NCBI GenBank assembly: GCA_036186865.1
Contig: AP025053.1
Location: 11,287,403-11,351,402, forward strand
DNA length: 64,000 nucleotides
Reading direction: 5' to 3'
DNA from: Eustoma russellianum
Lineage: Eukaryota > Streptophyta > Magnoliopsida > Gentianales > Gentianaceae
A program made the translations under genes and the position numbers. Positions 46,413 to 58,847 of the stretch are shown here, piece after piece (positions within the stretch are counted from its first letter, which is position 1; the number at the start of each line of letters is the position of its first letter). The notes beneath the pieces were generated by a model that made no database searches, had not been told where the DNA came from, and worked only from the letters and a program-made list of their open reading frames with translations.

Positions 46413-47699
46413 ATTATAATTTACAATCTGCTTGACGTATACACATGAACCAGGACTAAGAAATTATATTTGGGAGAAAAGTGGGTCGAGAGTGAAACGC
46501 GTAAGTATAAGTGTGTATATGTACGTGTATGGAGGCGTGCATATATGTGGGTATACTTACATGTGGATGATAAATTGGGATTAAAACGGTAATAAAATGA
46601 TAAACGTTGGTAAAAGTTGTACTTGTCAACTTCCTGGATTAAGTGTGGAAGTTAAAGTTTTTGTCCTTTTCCAAAGCAACCATCCGAGGCCTTTAGGAAG
46701 AAAGGAAGGATTTGTCCAACACCAAGCATATAGGTCAGTGGGGTTGGGGAGAAAAGATTCCGCGTAGGAAGTTAATTCGTCAGAAAGGTAGGTGCCTCTT
46801 CCCCCTCAAACGGGTATGATTCATGCATGCTTTGATGGTATGCTTTATTTGTTTCATTTTTTTCATTTGTTTAAGTTGTTACTTTTGTATATGATGGAAA
46901 GCATGAGATGTATTGTTTATGGTTGCTATGTGCGTGTATGTGTGTGAATTTGGTGGTATGATTGAATCAAAAAAAATACCCTTCAAGAATTGGGGAAAAA
47001 CGGGGAACTTTTACATTGGGATCCTTTAAAAAGTTGTGTTTTGGCCTTAGAATTGGTTCTTATAGACTGGAAATAGGAGAAAATGAGAGTTGGGATCAGA
47101 AAACAAATCACAGCAGCGGGGCACGTGCCACACGTGCCGCAGAAAAGGCCGCACGTGGGCTTTCACACGTTGCCACTGGTGGAACAGCCATTAAATAAAT
47201 AAAAAGAAAGAAAAATTAAATTAATGCAGAGAACAGGCCGGCCAACGGACTGGGTCGGTTGGCCAGCAGGTCGGACCGAAGGCGGCCCATTAACCTCTCA
47301 AAAACAATGTATCGGGTCTAGCAGATCAGGCCAAGAAAATATAATTAAATACTAATAAATTTCAAATAAATTCCAGAAAATATAAAATATTACAATTAAA
47401 TTATTTTCACTTAATTTCGGAAGTTTGGTAAAAATTAATAGTAATAAATATAATTAAATAAGGAAAACATAGGAGAAATTAATAGAAAATTCTAGTAAAT
47501 TAATACAAGCTAAGGAAAAATAAGGGTCGTGGTAAATAACAACTTTCCAATATTCGAAAAATTTGCGAAGCCAAATATTGAGTGCCGGAGATGGTGAGGA
47601 TGGGTGTACAGGCCCCAGGCGACTTGGTTGTTGCATTCATGGCATGTGCATTGCATTTGGAGTGGGTTGAGATGTACGGGTTTCAGACACTCGAGTGGA

Positions 47700-48086
47700 G
47701 TAGATCATGGTGTACGGGCCATGGGTACTCGGTCATGGTGGATCATGGTGTACGGGCCATGGGCATCAGTTATGGTGGATTGTGGTGTACGGGCAACGGG
47801 CATCGGTCAGGGTGGATTGTAGTGTACGGGCTACAGGCATCCAGTCAATCCGGGATCATGCATTGCATATAGGTCTAGGGGCATATTGCGTGACATGATT
47901 TTTGTTGCGTGTGACACGTGGATGGAGCATGCATCACATAATTGCGCATTATTATGTGGAGTGCTTTACTTACCGCATTTACTTTATCTTATGCATGTTA
48001 TCTTATATGTATGTGCTATGTGGTTTTATCTTATATTTATGTGCTATGTGGTTTTATCTTATGTTTATGTGCTATGTGGTTATATC
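47700..48086. repeat. Two tandem arrays in the G LTR
   Basis: About four copies of a 37-38 bp unit (GGTGTACGGGCCATGGGCAT and variants) at 47700-47850, then three copies of a 28-30 bp unit (TTATCTTATATTTATGTGCT) at about 47998-48086. They occupy the same relative place as the GGGCC-containing arrays in the A, B and C LTRs. Overlapping 60-97 codon frames here come from the repeats. Confidence 0.85.
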
Positions 48087-48525
48087 ATTTCGGTATGCAC
48101 GTTTTGTATTGGTTTGAGGCGGGCATCTACTGGGTGATTTCTGTCACTCACCCCTACTTCTCAGGTGAGCCAGATGAGGACTACGAGCACATCTGTGTTG
48201 AGGACGAGGCGGACATAGCTGAGTGGGCTGGTTGATAGCTGCATCTAGGATACTTGGAGGGGGGATTCTGCAGCTAATTGTTTCTTATTTACAGTTTGAG
48301 GATTTTCACAAACTTCTTAGAACTTTTATTATCAGAATTTTTATTCAGTAATGTAATGACAATTATTTGAGTTTAATTTAAGTTTGATTTACAGTTTCGC
48401 GAGAAAAAAATTTCTACATCATTTCTGACATGTAAGAAATTGATTCGACGCCTTGTATTCTCCTTAGCGAGATACAGAGCGGGTGCACTGTTCCCGATGC
48501 TAGGGCTCGGGAGCGGGACGCTACA

Positions 48526-49954
48526 TGATGTGACCTGGAAATTTATCATGAAAATCTGAAACATATGTAAAAAATCACATTTGTTATTTGTGAATCAATC
48601 AAGATGTGGTTGCCCCTCATTTTTGGAAGAAATTTGAAGACAAATCATGCTCAAAATTGGCCATATTCTCTATGTGCTTAAAACTTCAGCACTTTGTTTA
48701 ATTTTGAATTCCTTCCTTATGTGTCTTTTCTTCTTCAATGTCACCAATCCCTTGTGGCTCATACTCTACCAATCAAAGTGCCAAACAAGCTCCACCTAAG
48801 CTCCAAATGTTCTGAAAATGGCTTGTAGATACTCAGCACCATGTGCTGAAATTGTTTTTGTGATTTTGACATATAATGATGCAATATCTTCACACATGTG
48901 GTAAATTTCAATCAACCTGTAAATTTTTTTTAGAATAATCCAATGTGTCTTAGATGTGTAAAAAGTGTCTAGCTACATGTTACATACAATGAAAAACGTC
49001 CTATGTAAGATAAGTGTAGAAAACCGAATTTTCGACTTTCGTCGATTATGCGATTTTTCTCCAATTAGTCTCAAACATCTTACACATGTAAAACATGTTA
49101 TGTCACACATAATATAAATAATATAAAGTGTATTTTCATCTCCAATAGCTGATGCTAAAAACGGCCATGTGTTAAAAAAATTGAATTTGGATTTCCAACA
49201 AATCAGGGCAAATTGTAGGTGATTGATGTGTGTAAACATGGTATGCCTTTGGGGACAATAGACATGTGGTGCAGGAAATTTTTGATTGTTTAGAGTGTAT
49301 GTAGGCTGTCCATATTTATATGGTAAGTATATGACATGTGGGTGACGTTTCGGTAGTCATCGGATGTGGCAATTTTTGGTTTATGGACTCATGACATGTC
49401 GATGTAGTTTGGGTAACGTTATGACACGTAATGTATGATATGAAATCTGTATATACTCAAAAATATGACGTGTATATGGCAGCTTGATGTCGACATACGT
49501 TTATGATGTATATGACGTGTCAGTGAAACGTTGGGATGGAAATGTATAGTTTGTGGTTATATAAAAAATATGAATATATATAACTTATATATATATGTTC
49601 CACGTGTTTAAGAGTGAGGAGAGGACTTTCCATTCCAAATTTGTTGCCAAGTAGTATCTCCAAATATATCCCTTTAAGCTCTTCATTTAGTGAACTAGTG
49701 AGTTCATCTCCTCAAGCACTTCATTAAATGAACTAATAACATGGCACCTGAAAATAGTATAAAGACAACAAATGTTTGTCATTTGATGTAAGCCTTAACG
49801 CTTCATGGCACGTTAGTACGACAACAATATATATAAACATGTAAATCATATTTATCACGTATGCATGTCATGTAATACTTAAATCATGCATTTCAGAAGC
49901 ACATAATATTTAAATCATGCATTTTCAAATCACTCAAACCCCGGTTTCTCAACA
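48526..49954 (-). repeat. F 3' LTR, partial
   Basis: Aligns with about 52975-54232 of the F 5' LTR, from ACCTGGAAATTTATCATG on, and ends CCGGTTTCTCAACA beside a purine tract. The half that should carry TGTAGGACC is missing; G abuts instead. It includes the short palindrome TCAGCAC-CAT-GTGCTGA (48833-48849) also present at 53282-53298. Confidence 0.85.
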
Positions 49955-50421
49955 ATCTCCCCCTTTTGATGATTTCCAAAATAACCTCTGTTCATGATTT
50001 AAATGTATCATGATCGCTCCCCTCCAATCATGCATAAATTTTTAAATTCAACATTTGGATTTCATATCATGCTCCCCCTTAAATCAATCTATCTCCCCCT
50101 TAAATCATTCTTTTCTTCCCTTTATTTTGTAAAAAGAAAATGTGATTAGAGGCGATAGCAAGAAATAGCAATTTATACAAAGAATCATGCATTTCTAGTT
50201 TGTCCTTAAGAGTTATTGATTGGGTGACCTTTCTTGGTCTTACAAAAGGCAAAAAGAAATATGAAAAATCAGTAAATATATGTTGTGATCATTTCTATTT
50301 GGCCTATGGCCGAATCTATCATTGTAAGCATAAAGTGATTTTCGGTTTTCATACGCATTTCGGTTTGCATGCAAGGTGCGTGATCTAGATGCATTAGTAT
50401 GATATGAATATCACATATGCA
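49955..50421 (-). other. F purine tracts and residual 3' region
   Basis: Pyrimidine blocks on + at 49956-49967 (LTR-adjacent), near 50072 and near 50093 are polypurine tracts on the element strand, as in E. Between them and gag, sequence to about 50415 reads as a Tyr/His/Asn-rich linker like that of E, with stops. No pol motif. Confidence 0.7.
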
Positions 50422-51658
50422 TCAATGGTTCTTTTGCATATCTATATGGTACATGATTATACTTTGCATGTGACGAAAAAGAAGGAGTGCGATGAGATAT
50501 AACAAGTGGCATACTAGTTGTCTTCCTAGACTGTGGAATCGTCTTAAATGCATGTGGTTGTTTTGATGAAGATAGCACAAAGTTTGTAGACTTTTTTGTA
50601 CCTTATTATCTTCAACATACCATAATCCGGTTTTATCATTTTCATGCTTTTGAGAGGAAATAAGACGATCTAACATGCAAGTTCCTGTGTCGAATTGTTT
50701 TACCGTCTTTTCTAAGTCTACGTTTCTTGATTTCAAATTTGAAATCTCGGCTTTCATTTTAGTGTTCTTGGATGTCAATGATGAAATTTCTGACTTTAAT
50801 GAATTTATCTTGCAAGACGACTCTTCTTTTGAATCATATAATTGAGATACAAGATTTGTGTTAGAAGATTCTAACAGTTTCTTGTCTTCAATTAACCGTT
50901 TCTTTTCTTTTCCAAGAGTCTTAGAAAACTTATGCAACTCCAGATATTGACTAAATAAATAATTGTGTAGAAGTTGATTCCGAGTTCCTTAGCGTGAGTT
51001 TGTTTTCATATACCTTTAGTGATCCGACCAATTCTTCAATTTCTATTGACTTGGTTTCCTTATTTTCTTCAATTGCGGTGACTTTAGGATCCCATTCGGA
51101 TGAGAGACTTCTCAATACTTTTTGTACCTTTTCCTGTGAAGAAAATATCTTGCCAAGATACTCAAGAGAATTGTAGATATTAGTCAATCTTAAATCCATA
51201 TTGACAATAGATTCATTCGGTAATAATTTGAAGGATTCAAGAGTAGACATAAGCATATTTATCTTGGACTCTTTAACTTGACTAGTACCTTCATGTTTCA
51301 TTTCAAGACATCTCCACATTTATTGAGCACTAGAATAATTTGATAAATAACTCGAATCGCTTTTGCTTAAACCATTTACGAGAAGTTGCATGGCTTTAGC
51401 ATTCGTACCCATTCTCTTTTTATCTTCTATATTATATTCTTGCTTATGTTTTACAACTTCTAAAGTGACACTATCAATCGTAGATATTTTAGATGGAACA
51501 AACAGACAATATTCTATGATGGACTATAAATCTATATCAATATCCATAGGAAAGAGTTCCATGCAAAGTTTCCATTGAATAAAAGACTCACCATCGAAAA
51601 TAGGAGGCCTTTGGCTTGACATTCCTTCTTGCTCGTTTTTGTTACTAGTGGATGTCAT
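50422..51658 (-). pseudogene. gag: F Gag (UBN2-type) with coiled coil
   Basis: Starts at an ATG at 51658 (MTSTSNKNEQEGMSSQRPPI), a typical SIRE/Copia Gag N-terminus, 40 bp from the primer site. A core follows: QWKLCMELF, then the UBN2-like segment (51319-50951: SKINMLMSTLESFKL, NMDLRLTNIYNSLEYLG, VQKVLRSLSSEWDPKVTAI). After a stop comes a coiled coil (50937-50700: LGKEKKRLIEDKKLLESS). Stops at about 51528, 51321 and 50947 break it. This domain is what E lacks. Confidence 0.85.
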
Positions 51659-51699
51659 CTCATAAAGATTGTTGTATCTTCTTGTAGTCAGTGTATTTC

Positions 51700-51710
51700 G
51701 CTCTGTACCA
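51700..51710 (-). other. F primer binding site, one base short
   Basis: GCTCTGTACCA on +, that is TGGTACAGAGC on -, the initiator tRNA-Met complement lacking one T. Two bases from the LTR. Confidence 0.85.
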
Positions 51711-51712
51711 CT

Positions 51713-54232
51713 TGTAGGACCTGTATAGCACCACTAGAAAGGGAGGTTGAATAATGTGTGTGGAAAAATTGGTTTTTTTTTTTAAAAATTTTGTTTCCAA
51801 TTACTCACTTCTTAAAAAAGATTCTGTTTTCATATCCTGTTTTTGATTGACTACGTGATCATGTTATAGACGTCCAAAAATCGTGAAATTTGGTGGAAAT
51901 GTACTCTCAGATGTTATGAATGTGTCATAAAACTTTCAGAATAAACTTCAAAGTGTAAGACCTTGAAAACCGTTTTTACTCAGACTCTGTCAATCTGCCA
52001 AAAAGTGTCCCTAAAATGAAAAATTTGTTCCAATTTAATGACAAATCTAAATGATCTAAAACCTTTATGGAATGACCCTTTGAATGTATACTTTAAAGGA
52101 TTGAAACAGTTTTTTAAGATTCCTTTGGTAAGTATATCAGCCACGTTGATGTTCTCAACCTTTGCAGATCTGAAAATCAGATTGCACTAGTCTCAGAACT
52201 ATAAAAGTTTGGATGGCTTATACTTATCCAAATTTGATGAAACTTATTCCAAATGAAACCTAAGACTTTTGGCTATGTATTTGGAAAGTTTGATGATTTC
52301 TGATGAACGTTTGCTATTTTTACCGTGGCTATAAAAACGATGTAGAAAAAAGGAACTGAAAGTAAAAGTGCTGAAAAGTAATAACAACCAGATTTTTATA
52401 CTGGTTCGCTCAAATCGACCTACTCTAGTCTTTGAAGACACGTTCTTTGGTATTCACTAAATACCAAAAACACCTTAGAACAAGGGTGTCTGGAGTTATA
52501 CAACAACTCCTTCACTATCCGCCCTTCATACAATGAACAAATAAAAACAACCAACACAATTACCACCACCGCACTAATGAAGGTATAATAACACCTTCAT
52601 CAACCTTGTACAAGAATGGGATGTATATGGGTGGTAAAATCAGAACCTATATAGAATTTAGAATGTAGGTATGATAGGCTTGAGGTTATAAGAAAGAGAA
52701 AAGAATAGGAGAAGAAGAGAAGTCTTGCTTGAACTTGCTTGAATTTTAACTTGAGGCTTGCATTGTCTTGAACACCTTGCCTCCTTTCATAGGTGTTGTG
52801 GCCACCCCTAGGGATGAATTCTTCTTTGAAAATTGTCTTGAATATCCTTGGAAGATGCCTTGTATAACTTTGTGACACACCCTTGCTTACTTGGCGAAAT
52901 GTGATTGGACAAACAATATGTCTTCGCCTAGTTGTCACTTTATGATAGGGCTTTTATTTTCCACCTTGGCGCTAATAATATGACATGGAAATTTATCATA
53001 AAAATCTGAAACATATATCAAAAATCACATAAGTTAATTGTCAATCAATCAAGATGCGATTGTCCCTCATTTTTGGAAGAAATTTGAAGACAAATCATGC
53101 TCAAAATCGACTATATCCTTCATGTGCGGAAAACTTCAGCACTTTGTTTGATTTTGAATTCTTTCCTTATGTGTCTTGTCTTCTCCAATGTCACCAATCA
53201 CTTGTGGCCCATCCTCCACAAATCAAAGTGCCAAACAAGCTCCACCTGAGTTCCAAATGGCTAAAGATGGCGTGTACATACTCAGCACCATGTGCTGAAA
53301 TTGTTTTTGTAATTTTGACACTTAATGATGCAATATCTTCACACATATGGTAAATTTCATTCAACCCTTAAATTGTTCTTCTAGAATACTCGAATGTGTC
53401 TTAGATGTGTAAAAAAATCTAGATACATGTTACATACAATGAAAAACGTCCCATGTAAGATAAGTGTATAAAACCAAATTTTCGACTTTCGTCGATTGTG
53501 CAATTTTTCTCCAATTAGTCTCAAACATCTTAGACGTGTAAAAAATGTTATGTCACACATAATATACATAATATGAATTACATATTCTGCTCCAATAGCT
53601 GATGTTAAAAACGGCTGTGTTAAAAAAATTTTAATTGGGATTTCCAACAAATCAGGGCAACTTGTAGTGATTGACGTGTGTAAATATGGTTTGACTCTGG
53701 GGCTGATATAGACATGTGGTGCACGATATTTTTGAGCTTTTGGAGTGTATATAGGCTGGCCATCTTTATTTGGTAAGTATGTGACATGTCGGTGACGGTT
53801 CGCTAGTCATCCGATGTGGCAATTTTTGATTTATGGACTCGTGACATGTCGATGTAATTTGGGTAAATTTATGACATGTAATGTATGACATGAAATCTGT
53901 ATATACTCAAACATACGATGTGTATATGGTAGCTTGATGTCGACGTACATTTATGATGTATATGACGTGTCGATGAAACGCCGGGATAGGAATGTATCAT
54001 TCATCGTTATAAAAGATATGAATATATATAACATATATATATGTGTCGTGCGTGTAAGAGTGAGGAGAGGACTTTCCATTCCAAATTTTTTGCCAAGTAG
54101 TTATCTCCAAATATTTCCCTTTAAGCTCTTCATTTAATGAACTAATGAGTTCTTTTCCTTAAGCACTTTATTGAATGAACTAGTTTAGTTCACTTAACAT
54201 GGCACCTGAAAATAGTATTAGGGCGACAAATG
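51713..54232 (-). repeat. F 5' LTR, interrupted by H
   Basis: Starts TGTAGGACCTGTATAGCACC beside the primer site, carries a minus-strand TATAAAAATC at 52391-52400, and matches the lower LTR from 52975 on. At 54232 it is cut at ACAAATG by H; the lower LTR continues TTTGTCATTTG at the same point, so the last 200 bp lie beyond H and C, outside the window. Confidence 0.88.
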
Positions 54233-55068
54233 TGTAGGATTTGCAAGAGACCACTAGAAGGGGGGGGGGGGTTGAATAGTTGGTGCAGAAAGTGTGGTTT
54301 TTAAAATGTTTTGACTCAAGAACTCAACTTCTGAAAACAGTTTCAGTTTTCAGGACCAGTTTTAAAATGTTTTTAAAACCAGGTTGTAGGTCTTCAAAAA
54401 TTCTGCAATTTTGCGAGAACTTAAGCCTCAGATGTTATGAGTGTCTCCTAAAAATTTCAGATTTAAATTCAATCTTTAACCCCTTCAAAAATTGTTGGTG
54501 GTAAGATTGCGCGAATCTGCCAGAAATGGTAGACTGATTTGAAAATTTTATTCCTATTTGTACGTAACTCCAAATGCTCTGAAATCTTAACCACTAACCC
54601 CTTATATGTTATATTTAAATGGGTTGAAATAGTTTTGAAAACTTCTTTTGGTAAGTTAGACAAATACTATCAAAGTCTGAACCTTTGCAAGCCTGAAAAT
54701 CTGACTGCACTAGTCTCAGAACTTTGGACGTTTGATTGACTTATAATTGTCCAAAAGGGTTGCAACTTGTTCCAAATTAACCTTAAGACGTGTGACTATG
54801 ATTCTAGAAAGTTTCATAATTTTTGAAAAACGTTTACTATTTTTACGAACGTAATTAAAAAGAGTAAACAGTGCTGAAACAGAATGTAAGTGCTGAAAGT
54901 AAATGACACCAAGAATTTTATACTGGTTCGGTTATAAACAACCTACTCCAGTCTTCGAGAAACACCTTCCTAGGTTCACACTAATCACACAACACAAATA
55001 CACCTTACCACAGGGTTGATTGAGTTACACACCAACTCCAACCCTTTACAAACCTTGTATGATGAATA
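54233..55068 (-). repeat. H: partial D-type SIRE LTR
   Basis: Begins TGTAGGATTTGCAAGAGACC and matches the reverse complement of 34330-35150 of D closely, including the run of G, the CTGGTTCGG block and the TATA box (54912-54921). It inserted in the LTR of F; the candidate duplication is AAATG at 54228-54232. It is itself cut by C at 55068. Whether it is a solo LTR or a full element cannot be seen. Confidence 0.85.
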
Positions 55069-58000
55069 CTGTTGTAACCCAATAGAGGATCCTTTTGTAC
55101 TCATGATTTATCTTAATTACAATGTAATTGAATCAATGACCAGTATGCATATAGCACTTGAGAGTGAATATTGGATCAAGAGGAAAGGACCCAACTTTCG
55201 CCCAAGGCCTTGTAAGTTTCGGCCAACAGCCCAAGGAAGGCACACCACATTTTTCCCTATGATATAATTATGCAAATAAACAAATGAATAGATAAATGAA
55301 TATGCTAAATAAAGAAAAAGAAGGAAAATAGAAATTTAATTTGGTTGAGGGCATTATAAACCCCCAACCGCCGGTTAATTAAGGGGAAGAGGCCAATAAA
55401 GAGGGCCATCTTCCTACCATTATTAAGGATAACCTAACCAGGCTTAACTAATCAAGATTAACAAAAAGTAACTAGGGTTAGTTTCAAAAAGTAACTATGA
55501 TTGGAAAAAGTAACCTTGGTTAGTCAAAAGTAACCAAGGTTAAAAAGTGAATGAAGATTAATCCATTAACCAAACTAGGGTAAGATCTCCACCCCTTCCT
55601 TTTTCCCCTCTCCAACGGCTAAACCTAGCCAAAAAGAAAAAGATCTCCCTCCAATATCACACTTGAAACCCCTTAAGAACTTCAAGTGCAAGAGAGCTCT
55701 ATCCCTTCCCTCCCCTTCAAGACATTCGGCCAAGGAGACAAGCAAGGAAGTCTAGGCTTATCCAAGGACTAAGGGATATTAGGTAAGGGTCTTAACCTCG
55801 TGAGAAATTGTTTACATATTCATAAGAATGAAGCTTATGAGACTATGTTTCTTGTTCATAACCGTGACCTCCCATGGTCATTAGGCTCAAGACTCAAGCC
55901 TTTAAGGATTCTAAGCTAGAGAAGCTTGGAAACCACTCAAGCTCCTTTTGGTAAGTCGTCTAGCCTTTTTCTGAGGGTATATTCTAGTTGAAGATGTAAA
56001 CTAATCTTGCTCCTTTCTTTCTCTTCACCACCGTGGGAATGCATGCATAGAGAAGAGAAAGAAGAGTAAGCAAAGAAGGCAAGTACACTATACTCTTTGA
56101 GGCTTGAATGTGAAAGTGTGTGCATGAATGGCTAGATATACTTAAGATTTAATCTTGGTTGTATTATGCTAAGTTGAAGGCCAAAACTTTCGGACCTAGC
56201 CATTTGTAGTGTAGGTGTGAAATCTTGTTCCAAAGGTGAAATCTTTTGGGGTTATATGTCTCATTATGTGTTAAACTAAGAGGAACAAGTTAAAGATTCT
56301 CTCGTTTCTCCAAGGAGAGCTCACGGTGGGAGGGGTGAAGGGGAATGAGTGTGATTTTCCAATGGACATGCTAACTTAGTAGGAAATGGAGATAAGTCTA
56401 TAGTCTTGTGGTGCGTTGCGCGTAACATGCTCTTAGATTCCTTATTTTCTTGCATGCACCAAAAATGGGACTGTTAATGGAGGGTTGCGTATACACCACA
56501 ATTGTATACTAGGTGTTTGTGCCGAAAATGAAAGATAAGGACACTTAGGAATAACATTTGACCACTAGAAAAATTTCTGGAATTGGACAGAAACCTGGGC
56601 TGTTTTGTGAGATCAAAAAGGGGGCCTTAAGAACTTTCAAATCTATTGATTTTCGGTATGTTACTAGTATTATATGTATACGAGATGTGAGAGTTGGAAT
56701 TTCATTAAAAGGAGCTACGGTTTATTTTTAATTAATTTCCTAGTGAGATTGGTCCTGCTGAAAATGTTGTACTGGACAGAATTTAAGTAACGTGTTTAGT
56801 AGCCTAGAAATGGACCTTAGAGGTATGCAAATTAACTAATTTTCGGTATGAAACTAACTCTATGAATAAAGTAAAGGTGAAAGTTGGAATTTTGTCAAAA
56901 TGAGTTATGGTTTATTTGTAATGAATTTTCTAGTAAAATGAGTCAGACTGAAATGCGCTGGATTGACAGAATTTGGGTATCATGTTGCATGAATTGAAAT
57001 TGGACCTTAGAAAAATGCATTTGGGCCAAATTTTGGTAGGATGCTAGTCCAATGAGATTATTAAGATGGAGAGTTGGAATTTCCGAAAAAAGGATTAAAA
57101 GATTGGTCACAATAAATTTTATAGTAAAATTGGTGATTCCAGAATTCAGTTTGTATCCGCTTTATGAAAAAGAACAAACGATTTCCTTATCGACATTTTA
57201 ATTCCATAAAACTTGCATGGTAATCACTTATGACATTTACGAAAGAATACATGCGAACCAATTGGTCTAGAATGTGTATTTTAATAGGAAAAAACTAAGG
57301 AGAAGTTGATGTCACTGAGCTGGAAATTTTCCAGCATGATGATGAGACGCATTTATTCGTTTATGTCACGCATTATGCCATGGTTTGCATATTACATGTC
57401 ATGCATTGCATCATCGTCACGTACATGATTTACGACATGATTTTTATGAGAAAGAAAGATGAAAACCGTTTCCAAAAGATGATTTTTGAAAAGAATGATT
57501 CCCCACCGGTACCGTGTGTGAGTATGAACTTGGCCAGTACGAACCCACCAGATCAGGGTTAAGTGAACTGACAAGAGGCCGTGCGGGCCCGGATATAATA
57601 GACCCGACGAAGAGAAACAAGAGACCGTGCAGGTCCGGATATAATAGACCCGACGAAGAGAAACAAGAGGCTATGCGGGCCCGGATATAATAGACCCGAC
57701 GAAGAGAAACAAGACGTACCACCTTAGATCCGGGACATAGATCTGAACACTCTATTGTTTTACAACGATGATGATTTGAAGAAAAGCATGAAAAGATCAT
57801 ATTTTATTTTCATCTAGACGCATTACACATACATACGCATGCATGCTGCATTCATGAAGGAACACATGATGTCTAAGTTATGATGATCTCATAGACCTTA
57901 TGTAATGACCCTTATTATGCTATTCACTAATACAAGTTGCAGTCCTTTGATGTTATATTCAGTTCTAAGTAACGAATTTTTATTTAAGAAATGACCTTGC

Positions 58001-58552
58001 TTTATTAACTGATGATATATATATCGAGGATCTGACGAAGGACAGGTATGCTTCTAAACCAAAAAGTTTGGGGGTTCGGTTCTTGTTCGCACTTTCCATT
58101 TAATCCTTGATTATTATAGTATACTTGCTGGTGACGTTGTCACTCACCCTTATTTTTTCCCCCAAAGGTTGCAGACGACAAAGTAGAGTGGATCGATGAC
58201 GAACCTAGGGTTCCGTATCCGTGAGTACAGTGGAGGATGGACAGACTTAGGAGGCATGACTGGCCAGCTATGATTGATGACTGATTATGTATTTGGGATG
58301 GAAAAACACTTGCTTTTGTGACTTTCGATACTTTTAGTCTGAGATGTAAACTATGAATGATCGTGTGGATGTTTTTAGCTTGAAGTTTTAAATTTTGCCA
58401 CTGTTTCGCTTAATTATTTATGTGTAAGCGCAAAAAAAAATCCATGCACTATATCATGGATCATGACACGTATGAGACGACGCATAGTACTCTCCTTAGT
58501 GAAGTACGGCGGGTGCACCGACTCCGGCGGGGCCGGGGTGCGGGGCGCCACA
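55069..58552 (+). repeat. C 5' LTR
   Basis: 3484 bp, TGTTGTAACCC to GGGGCGCCACA. Landmarks: short GTAACC repeats (55440-55550), donor-like ATTAG|GTAAGGG at 55783, TGCTGGTGAC...GTCACTCACC (58127-58149), acceptor-like CCCAAAG near 58167, and the frame VADDKVEWIDDEPRVPYP ending at 58224. Its first 445 bp match 63556-64000 almost exactly. Confidence 0.93.
57578..57713. repeat. 46-bp minisatellite in C LTR, three copies
   Basis: Three copies of CCGTGCGGGCCCGGATATAA then TAGACCCGACGAAGAGAAACAAGA, related to the 42-bp unit at 337-546 but with a different second half. Confidence 0.88.
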
Positions 58553-58554
58553 GG

Positions 58555-58566
58555 TGGTATCAGCTC
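58555..58566 (+). other. C primer binding site, mutated
   Basis: TGGTATCAGCTC; the first nine bases match the initiator tRNA-Met complement and the last three are mostly changed (AGC expected). Confidence 0.85.
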
Positions 58567-58847
58567 GAAGGCTCCAGGTCCGGGCAGAATATAGAATTAA
58601 GTTATTATTGTAGTCAACTAAGTTTGATCTTAGGACTAAGAATTAATCTTAGACGGGAGTTGACCTTAGAGTAGGACGACTTAGACTGGCAAATTAGGGT
58701 ACGGCCCAGTGATATGCCCTGATTAATGAACAAATATAAATTTTGAATTACAACGTAAGTACGTATATGTTCTTTCGATATGATAAGTTTATTTTTGCTA
58801 CTTATTGTTATTCCTGTATTACATAAAGCCAACACTGCGTACTGCAG

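Larger units (their letters stand above)
46297..48525 (+). repeat. G: Tekay-type LTR with unmatched flanks
   Basis: Begins TGTCAGGGCCG and ends GGGACGCTACA, 2229 bp. It is related to the B LTR by ending (GGGTGCACTGTTCCCGATG against GGGTGCACTGGTTCCGATG), by AAGATTCCGC...ATTCGT before a donor-like AAAG|GTAGGT at 46788, and by CTCAG|GTGAGCC at 48164 with a following acidic frame ending TGA. No internal element region follows. Left flank is LINE2, right flank is the LTR of F; CATAC and TGATG do not match. The left boundary is inferred from the TGTC start only. Confidence 0.75.
48526..54232 (-). mobile_element. Element F: SIRE-type Copia, gag only
   Basis: F has two LTRs (48526-49954 partial; 51713-54232, interrupted by H), a primer site at 51700-51710, purine tracts at 49955-50105 and an internal region of only 1.76 kb. 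The internal region contains gag and a linker, and no protease, integrase, RT or RNase H motif in any frame. It is either a deletion derivative or a non-autonomous type. Its LTRs are related to D and H but distinct. Confidence 0.85.

Noticed and set aside
55016..55267. 83-codon frame across the C insertion point
   Set aside because: It spans the H-C junction and continues into LTR sequence; its later part recurs in the C 3' LTR without a start.
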